The notes below the pieces were generated by a model that was not told the DNA's origin, made no database searches, and was given only the letters and a program-made list of their open reading frames with translations. Of a stretch of DNA of 64,000 nt, positions 62,896-64,000 are shown piece by piece; positions within the stretch are counted from its first letter, which is position 1; each line of letters begins with the position of its first letter. This stretch comes from Planctomycetota bacterium (GTDB lineage: Bacteria > Planctomycetota > UBA1135 > GCA-002686595). The stretch is taken from contig JAEUHZ010000050.1 in the NCBI GenBank assembly GCA_016795205.1, positions 20,666 through 84,665 on the forward strand. The letters run 5' to 3'. A program made the position numbers and the translations under genes.

Positions 62896-62930
62896 GCGGG
62901 GGAGCCGGATAGGCTCCCCCGCTCGATTTT
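62896..62930 (+). terminator. Intrinsic terminator after the HEAT-repeat gene
   Basis: GCGGGGGAGCC (62896-62906) pairs perfectly with GGCTCCCCCGC (62912-62922) around GGATA, followed by TCGATTTT (62923-62930). An 11-bp GC stem plus T-tract is the clearest Rho-independent terminator in the window. Confidence 0.85.
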
Positions 62931-62969
62931 CCGCCCGAACCGCGCGGCACGCCCGCCACGAACGACCCG

Positions 62970-64000
62970 ATGAAGAAGCACTCCGTCACGTTGATCCGGG
63001 GCGACGGCACCGGACCCGAGCTGGCCGCGGTCACCAAGGAGGTCCTGGAGGGGACCGGCGTGCAGTTCGACTGGACGATCGCCGAGGCCGGCGTCGACGT
63101 GATGGAGAAGCGCGGCACGCCGCTGCCGCCCGAGACGCTCGAGGCGATCAAGGCCACGAAGACCTGCATCAAGGCACCGATCACGACGCCGGTCGGCGTC
63201 GGGTTCCGCTCGGTGAACGTCGCGCTGCGCAAGGAGTTCGACCTGTACGCCTGCGTGCGGCCGTGCAAGAGCTACCAGGGCGTGCGCTCGCGCTACGAAC
63301 AGATCGACCTCGTGATCTTCCGCGAGAACACCGAGGACCTCTACGCGGGGATCGAGTTCGAGCAGGGCAAGGAGGACACGCAGCGCCTGATCGGCTTCAT
63401 CCAGGAGCTGTCCAAGGCCAAGATCCGCCCGGACTCCGGCATCTCGATCAAGCCGATCTCGATCTTCGGCACCGAACGCATCGTGAAGGCCGCGTTCGAG
63501 TACGCGCGCAAGAAGGGCCGCAAGAAGGTCACGGCCGTCCACAAGAGCAACATCATGAAGTTCTCGGACGGGCTGTTCCTGGCGACGGCGCGCAAGGTCG
63601 CAGAGCAGTACCGGGACGTCGCGTTCGAGGACCGCATCGTCGACAACATGTGCATGCAGCTCGTGCAGAAGCCCGAGGACTACGACATCCTCGTGCTGCC
63701 GAACTTGTACGGCGACGTGATCAGCGACCTGTGCGCCGGCCTGATCGGTGGCTTGGGCATCGCGCCGGGCGCGAACCTGGGCGACGGCGGCATCGCGATC
63801 TTCGAAGCCACGCACGGTTCCGCGCCCAAGTACAAGGGCCAGAACAAGGTCAACCCGACCGCCATGCTGCTCTCGGGCGTGCTCATGCTCGAGCACCTGG
63901 GCGAGACCACCGCGGCCGCGCGTCTCGAGACCGCGATCGCCAAGGTCATCCGCGAGGGCCGGCACGTCACCTACGATCTGAAGGCCGATCGCAACGACCC
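62970..64000 (+). CDS. Isocitrate/isopropylmalate dehydrogenase family, NAD-dependent isocitrate dehydrogenase, partial at 3' end
   Basis: The gene continues past the right edge; 343 codons are visible. It oxidatively decarboxylates isocitrate, if the specificity inferred holds. [11 protein letters not shown] is the start, [15 protein letters not shown] carries the substrate-binding serine-replacing threonine, [21 protein letters not shown] is the phosphate/substrate segment, [16 protein letters not shown] and [19 protein letters not shown] the metal Asp region, and [25 protein letters not shown] the NAD(P) site. The pattern (ENTEDLYAG) favours isocitrate over isopropylmalate dehydrogenase. 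It follows the intrinsic terminator, so it has its own promoter. Confidence 0.9.
   Translation, partial: MKKHSVTLIRGDGTGPELAAVTKEVLEGTGVQFDWTIAEAGVDVMEKRGTPLPPETLEAIKATKTCIKAPITTPVGVGFRSVNVALRKEFDLYACVRPCKSYQGVRSRYEQIDLVIFRENTEDLYAGIEFEQGKEDTQRLIGFIQELSKAKIRPDSGISIKPISIFGTERIVKAAFEYARKKGRKKVTAVHKSNIMKFSDGLFLATARKVAEQYRDVAFEDRIVDNMCMQLVQKPEDYDILVLPNLYGDVISDLCAGLIGGLGIAPGANLGDGGIAIFEATHGSAPKYKGQNKVNPTAMLLSGVLMLEHLGETTAAARLETAIAKVIREGRHVTYDLKADRND

Overview
The window is very GC-rich (roughly 70% or more by eye) chromosomal DNA packed with bacterial genes, most of them in short runs whose starts and stops overlap (ATGA or GTGA). It carries Ser/Thr kinases fused to FHA or formylglycine-generating-enzyme-like domains, a CHAT-TPR protein, many secreted proteins with N-terminal signals, and two secreted proteins sharing a FGDG..C C-terminal module. 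Together these suggest a Planctomycetota bacterium, possibly of the marine lineages known for such secreted proteins; this is inference from gene content, as no rRNA or tRNA gene was recognised. Both window edges cut genes: prmC on the left and an isocitrate dehydrogenase on the right.

Layout. 1-6155 (+): partial prmC, a spermidine-synthase-like protein, then a tightly coupled mrfA-mrfB-DUF429 set resembling the Bacillus mitomycin-repair helicase/exonuclease pair. 6195-16999 (-): a secreted CHAT-TPR protein, then purN, a purine nucleoside phosphorylase, DUF167, a frameshifted FHA-kinase, yggS and tilS. 17186-21356 (+): gap, pgk, rpe, accD, with a REPIN-like inverted repeat on the pgk stop codon. 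21425-28443: secreted hydrolase, a JmjC-like oxygenase overlapping a methyltransferase, and an FAD oxidoreductase. 28469-35548: panB, a CheY-like receiver, a large secreted protein, and an ECF sigma factor convergent with a kinase-FGE fusion. 35585-40914: an S1-domain protein and a benzoyl-CoA oxidation cluster (boxB, boxC, divergent boxR). 41221-48992: a secreted choice-of-anchor E-like protein, a four-gene metal-uptake operon including an outer-membrane barrel, a histone-deacetylase-like enzyme and a HEAT/TPR protein. 49156-64000: mnmG, a TM2-like protein, a TIGR03790-like secreted protein, a polyprenyl glycosylphosphotransferase, yraN, yajC, mnmA, a VWA protein, HEAT/TPR proteins and the isocitrate dehydrogenase.

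The genes are mostly housekeeping (translation quality, central carbon, purine salvage, tRNA modification) interleaved with accessory functions. The most interesting are the MrfAB-DUF429 set, the box aromatic-degradation cluster with its divergent control region, the REPIN-like element, the oxygenase/methyltransferase pair and the frameshifted kinase. No CRISPR array, prophage, insertion sequence or classical defence island was seen.
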